12,652 nucleotides of DNA from Chromera velia (Eukaryota > Sar > Chromeraceae). Under the pieces are notes generated by a model. That model ran no database searches and had not been told where the DNA came from. It was given only the letters and a program-made list of their open reading frames with translations. Positions 8,521-12,652 of the stretch are shown here, piece by piece. The stretch spans positions 17,758-30,409 of the forward strand of contig JAHBMJ010001481.1 of NCBI GenBank assembly GCA_018398765.1, given 5' to 3'. The first letter of the stretch is position 1; every line of letters starts with the position of its first letter. The translations under genes were made by a program, and so were the position numbers.

Positions 8521-8931
8521 ATGTGGGCAGCCTGTGCTTCAAGGCTTTAGCAAGACTGCATCCATGATATATTTTATTGTGTCAGCCTTTCTGCCTCGTG
8601 TGTCTTTACACGTATGTGAAAGCTTCCCCTGAAAGGCTCTGTGACAGTCCCGCTCCAGGGCCTGTGTATGGTTATCTCTCGGTGTGTGTTTGCCTACATA
8701 TTTCTTTGTGCGACCACCAGGCAGTGCACTGAGGTCTGCCTGCTTGAAATCATACTCCAAACTCTTTGGGATATTCTGGTAATTCTCTGGGTTGCTTGCC
8801 TGCTTTGGGATCACTGCCTCTTCTTTTACTGCACAATTTTAAATTTTCTGTATGTCAGTCTATGAATGAAGTGAAAGGAACTTTGAAGGAAAGGGGACAT
8901 TCTTTAGCACATCCCTGTCTTATCTCCGGCT
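8521..8931. other. Unique-looking spacer between microsatellites
   Basis: No gene is supported. Short open frames on both strands have no recognisable motif and no splice-supported structure. Confidence 0.45.
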
Positions 8932-8954
8932 TTCTCTCTCTCTCTCTCTCTCTC
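8932..8954. repeat. (CT)n microsatellite
   Basis: A CT run flanked by unique-looking sequence. Confidence 0.9.
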
Positions 8955-9061
8955 CATCCGACGTGCGTGTGTGATATGTACCTGTATATACTTGTCAGTC
9001 TGAATAATGTGTGTGCTTATGTATGTATGCGATATAGCGGTAAGAGTGTGAACTCACTCAC

Positions 9062-9200
9062 ACTCTCTCTCTTTGTCTTTGTCTTTGTCTTTGTCTTTGT
9101 TTTTCTCTCTCTCTCTCTCTCTCTCACTCACTTTTGCTCTTTCTGTCTCTCTCTCCACCCCCCCCTCTCCCTCTCTCTCCCTCTCTCTCCCTCTCTCTGT
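9062..9200. repeat. CT/CTTTGT compound microsatellite
   Basis: It consists of five CTTTGT units (9071-9100), a CT run (9104-9125), and CCCTCTCT units (about 9166-9199). It is pyrimidine-only over long stretches. Confidence 0.9.
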
Positions 9201-9206
9201 GTGTCA

Positions 9207-9208
<2 letters not shown>

Positions 9209-9251
<43 letters not shown>

Positions 9252-9284
9252 TGTGTATGTGTGTGTGTGTGTATGTATGTGTGT
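9209..9284. repeat. (GT)n microsatellite
   Basis: About 38 GT dinucleotides interrupted by four GTAT steps. It adjoins the pyrimidine tract on its left and lies just left of dispersed repeat arm A. Confidence 0.95.
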
Positions 9285-9344
9285 AAAGGAGCAGACAGGT
9301 GGCAATTTTTCATAAACGAAGTTTCAGGGAGAGATAGAGAGCAA

Positions 9345-9525
9345 GAGAGAGAAAGAGGCAGATAAATGTACAATTCTGGAAGGAAGAGATCAAGGCCGAC
9401 ACATACATCCTCTTTTTTTTGTACTATAGAGTTAATAGACTATCTCAAACAGAGAGATAGAAAGAGGGACAAAAGATGAGGAGTAACTATTGTATGAGTG
9501 ATGCAGACAGTGTTAAACACTGTTG
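9345..9525 (+). repeat. Dispersed repeat arm A (inverted partner at the right end)
   Basis: The plus strand here matches the minus strand of 12448-12652. Shared blocks, in order, include a GAGAGAG-AAAGAG start, GATNNATGTAC, AAGAGATC-AGGCCGA, GAGTAACTATTGT, AAGTGATGCAGACA or its one-base variant, and ACACTGT. The copies are clearly diverged, and the other arm is longer inside. No coding capacity is seen. Confidence 0.7.
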
Positions 9526-9596
9526 GTTAAGTCCTTTCTTACCAAATATCTCTGGTGTATACCATGCGTATGGAGCTTAATTGAGCTTCCACATTG

Positions 9597-9842
9597 ACTA
9601 ACCGCACGGCCCATCCACTCTAGAAAAATTGGTAAGAGGTCTTCAGCTCGGGAATATTTGGTATTGAAGACTAGAGAAAATCAGCTTTCGATGGGTCAGA
9701 TGTTTTGATTTTAGCAGTGTTTTTTGCCTTATTTGAGCTTTTGTGGGAAAGTTTGGCAAAGGGGGGGCAAAAAAAAGAAAATTTGGCAGGGGTCTTAAAG
9801 TTTTGGTATCAAAAATTCCCAAGTGGATGGGCCGCGGATAGT
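9597..9842. mobile_element. Candidate MITE with terminal inverted repeats
   Basis: The left end (9597-9619) carries ACTAACCGC, two extra bases, then GGCCCATCCACT. The right end (9822-9842) carries AGTGGATGGGCCGCGGATAGT, whose reverse complement is ACTATCCGC then GGCCCATCCACT. Apart from one substitution and a 2-base insertion the ends match. Total length is 246 bases and the inside has no coding capacity; it is T- and A-rich with a GGGGGGG run. Length, non-coding interior and inverted ends fit a MITE. I could not identify a clear target-site duplication, so the superfamily stays open. Confidence 0.55.
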
Positions 9843-11340
9843 TGGGGAGAAAAGAAAGTGAAAGAGCAATAAAAAAAAGAGGAGAGAGACAGGGACTAAG
9901 AAAGTGAAGGTATTGAATACTTGTGAGAGGTTGTTTGCTTCCTTGACTTCTGTTGTCTAAGCTTTCCCTCTGTTTGTCTGGGTATAAGAAAACATTAAAA
10001 GCAAAAGAAAGAGGGAAAAGGATTGAAAGGGAAATCAAGAAAAGAAACACATAAAATTAGACACTCTGCAAAGCAAAGAAGAGAAGAAAAAAAAAAAGAA
10101 AAGAAAGAAGGATGAGAGATTGACATCTCCAATGTTCTGCTGTTTTTGAGAGTGCATAGCGTGTACTGCGACTGTTCAAGATGTTGTGCAATTCTCTGGC
10201 CCTGCAGCTGGCCAGGCTGCGGTGAGCTGTGCAGTATCTAAGGGCAGCGGGCAATGACTATTCACGCGGAACGTGAGAGCTCGGTCTGTTACCGAGAATG
10301 AAGGATTGTGTCGATCTGTGTTGGTTTGTTTAAAAAGAAAGAAGAGAGCTTCACTGAAATTTTTGTAGTCAAAGGGCATACTTCGAGTGATTTTTAGGAG
10401 TGTGTGTTTTCTGCTTTCTGTCTGACTGGATGGTGTTTTGTTAGTAACCTCTGAGACGACTGTCATACTCAGTTAGCGTGCAGTCTTCCATAGAGCTTTC
10501 AAAGCCTCAAGTCTCCTGAGTGCGTGCAGTTAAGCTCTTTATGCTCTGTCTGTGATCGCTTTATATGAGAGAAACCGAGTATATGTGCGTTGCTTAGGAA
10601 GTGCCCAGAGCGTATACAAGAGTGGCCGTGTTTTGTCTATCATCTATATTTATGGCTGGCTGCATTGCACGATACCTACTCGGTCAAAAGAAGATAAGGA
10701 AGGGAAAAGGACGTCTAGTGACTCGAGTCTATCCCCTGCCTGCGCGTATGTTATGTGCTGGGCACTGCATGTGCTGTCATGAAGTGTCCTAGTGAATATC
10801 AGTGATTAAGTGAGTCCTTCCAATGACCCTAAATGGGAAGATTCTGGACAGAGAGAGTGAGTACATCCAGTCAGAAATCACTGGAGTCCCGTGAGACAGT
10901 CGCACGCATGAATGCCTTGCGTTCGTGATGCATTGGATGCAAAAACCACGTAAATAAATCTTTGATCTCGCTTGTACGTGCTTGGGAAGCTTTGGACGCC
11001 TTTTGTGTGCCATCTTAAGGATGCCTTCAGATGAGATCCCAGAAGTGCGGATCGATATCAAAGCGAGAGGAGACTTGCACAAGGAGAGTCTCAGGCCAAA
11101 GTCATGAGTCAGAGTGTCTGATGCATTGTTGGATATACTGTCTAATGCCTTGTTTGATGCATTATAAATTGTTGATATTCTAATCCACCCTCCCTATGAG
11201 CAAACATGTGTGAGGTGCATACTTGAATTTGAAGCAAGCGTGGACGTTGGTCTGGTGGGCGGGCATGTGTAAGGTAATTGTCAGGAAGTCTGGGCTTGTA
11301 GGGCACTAAACTAAAATTGGCATCGCTTAGCTTAGCGGCC
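9843..11340. other. Intergenic, nothing recognisable
   Basis: No gene, RNA gene or repeat copy is supported. The left part (9850-10110) is A- and purine-rich, with an A run near 10088. Open frames of 60-100 codons on both strands lack motifs, good starts or linked splice sites. Confidence 0.5.
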
Positions 11341-11343
11341 TCG

Positions 11344-12055
11344 GCATGCGTAAGAACGGCATAGCTCGCGGGCATGCGTATATAATGACTGATTGATATA
11401 TGAGCATGCGCAGTGATGCAATCAGTAGATCAAACATAAGTTTTAGAATGAGTCTGATTCCAAGAGTCATCGCATGAAGTTTGACTGACTGACTTACCAA
11501 CTTCTTTTTCGGAACTATGTAGACTTTGACAAGGCTTATAGTAGCATTAGGGTACTCTCAGCCAGAAGTTATTGTTACTTAAGAGCCCAGTACGTCTCTT
11601 ATACGGCATGCTCCCCAGGAGTATCAAGAGTTCATGCATATGCTTGTGCATGGGCCTTCCGTGCGCCCGCGGCATGCCCGCGGCGCGGACCCCGCAGCGC
11701 TGCCAACTCCAAAGTCTTTCTGTTGCAGTTTGCAATGCGAATGCGAGGTCATATCTATATGATATACCCAATTAACCAGTTGGGTGAGTGCCTTGGGGGG
11801 CGTATAGGTGGTTGCATATGGTGAATTATGGCGAGAAAAGTGGCTACGGCAGGAATCGAACCCGAAATCACGTGTATGTGAATGTGACGCTCTACCGAAA
11901 GAGCTGCATATTGTAAAATAGGTAGGGAACCTGCATGAGAGGGCTCAGTCAGTAATATGCCGCGGATGCCGGTTCATGCATATGCATGTAGCGATTATAG
12001 CCGATTATTTTGATGCATGCATATACGCTAATTTTAATGCTCCTGCAGAGCATGC
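11344..12055. promoter_or_regulatory. Cluster of GCATGC motifs
   Basis: GCATGC is found at 11344, 11372, 11404, 11606, 11672, 12015 and 12050 (first base of each), seven in about 710 bases. Near the first group lies TATATAATGA (about 11380). An 8-bp inverted repeat ACTGATTG/CAATCAGT (11388-11395 and 11419-11426) brackets one site. GCATGC/TGCATGC is an established promoter element in coccidian apicomplexans, bound by AP2 proteins in their relatives. A promoter role here is inference, since no gene is seen next to the cluster. Confidence 0.3.
11841..11913 (-). tRNA. tRNA-like sequence, probably a pseudogene or SINE head
   Basis: On the minus strand a perfect D arm (GCTC-TTTCGGTA-GAGC, 11904-11889) is followed 26 bases later by the B-box word GGTTCGATTCC (11862-11852). 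The T arm pairs at four of five positions. The 3' acceptor strand ends in discriminator A, then TTTT (11839-11836) as a Pol III terminator. In tRNA numbering the length is 73 and the anticodon would be CAC (Val), with T33. However the anticodon stem barely pairs, and the three outer acceptor pairs are lost while the inner four remain. Intact promoter boxes with a broken fold point to a decayed tRNA or a tRNA-derived SINE. Confidence 0.45.
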
Positions 12056-12120
12056 CGTGGCCCCGTTGATTCGGCGTTGAAAGGGGGAAACCGGGGGTTG
12101 CGCATTATTGTATATGAAGG

Positions 12121-12447
12121 CCTAAATACGACTAAAAATTAGTCTGAAATTCTTACTTATAGTTATAGCAAATCGATCTGCAAACTGTCTATAATACATA
12201 TTCTTTACCTGAGTTTATAAAACTAATTTGCCATATTTTTTCTAACATTTTTAAAAAGGAAAAAATGACGATCTAGAGAATGATTGACTCGTTTTCTAGT
12301 TAACATGATCTCTCAATACACTAATAACTCGATTAGGTTCGATACGAAAACACAGTAAAGGTATCTGTGAAAAGGCCCCAGACACGAAAGACAGTCTGAG
12401 GACCGGGGAGGAGTGAGCCAACAGTATTTGACCTAGTCTTTGACAGT
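12121..12447. other. AT-rich intergenic DNA
   Basis: No gene or named repeat is supported. The stretch to about 12360 is AT-rich with short unstructured words; after that composition returns to average. Confidence 0.45.
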
Positions 12448-12652
12448 GTATTACAGTGTCTGCATATATGTCTGCATCACTTACACAATAGTTACTCTTT
12501 CATCATCTTTCACCCTTTGTCCTAGCCTTTGTCTCTCAATCTTGCTATCTGTCTGAGACACTGTCAGTTTCTCTACTTCAGTCTGGGTGCATCGGCCTCG
12601 ATCTCTTTCTCCTATGCAGAACCGTACATCCATCTGGCTCTTTCCCTCTCTC
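12448..12652 (-). repeat. Dispersed repeat arm B, cut by the window end
   Basis: Inverted relative to arm A at 9345-9525 and clearly diverged from it. It has an extra internal segment and a duplicated TGTCTGCAT word (near 12458 and 12469). The outer end runs into CT-rich sequence at the window edge, as arm A runs into GA-rich sequence. The full element may therefore extend beyond the window. Confidence 0.65.

Noticed and set aside
8323-9365. Open frames of Leu-Ser, Arg-Glu and Val-Cys repeats
   Set aside because: They are translations of pure dinucleotide and hexanucleotide microsatellites.
12337-12352. GGTTCGATACG as a second B-box-like word
   Set aside because: The T-loop context does not continue (no CC after the loop) and no A box lies at tRNA distance.

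Overview
The window looks like nuclear DNA of a unicellular eukaryote with introns. Its one clear gene has six exons joined by GT-AG introns of 232-568 bases, all in matching phase, and an A-rich start context (GAAAATG). Intergenic DNA is long and full of microsatellites and decayed repeats. The hexamer GCATGC occurs 12 times; about 3 would be expected by chance in this length at equal base use. That word is a known promoter element of coccidian apicomplexans, so a coccidian or a relative is my best guess. It is an inference only; no gene here settles the taxonomy.

Layout, left to right. Bases 1-381 hold an open frame with a strongly acidic stretch, cut by the window edge and without an assigned function. 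Bases 480-1450 are an AT-rich, CTAG-rich stretch without a gene, followed by purine-rich low-complexity DNA to about 2000. Bases 5333 down to 2409 (minus strand) carry a complete RNPS1/SR45-type splicing factor of 339 residues: an N-terminal RRM, then an Arg-Asp/Arg-Gly tract, then an SR/poly-Ser tail.

Bases 5780-7350 are a repeat-rich block. It contains two copies of a roughly 160-base repeat and, between them, a decayed tandem array of about 99-base units that encode a Cys-Cys-Cys-His zinc-finger-like module. Its three in-frame stops are each one transition away from a sense codon. Bases 8190-9360 are a dense microsatellite cluster. After it come one arm of a dispersed repeat, present again in inverted orientation at the right end of the window, and a 246-base element with terminal inverted repeats that looks like a MITE. 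Bases 11340-12060 hold seven of the twelve GCATGC sites and a degenerate tRNA-like sequence on the minus strand.

Only the RNPS1-like gene is a confident functional gene. There is no sign of a multi-gene system. The least ordinary signals are the decayed zinc-module array with its flanking repeats, and the GCATGC cluster.
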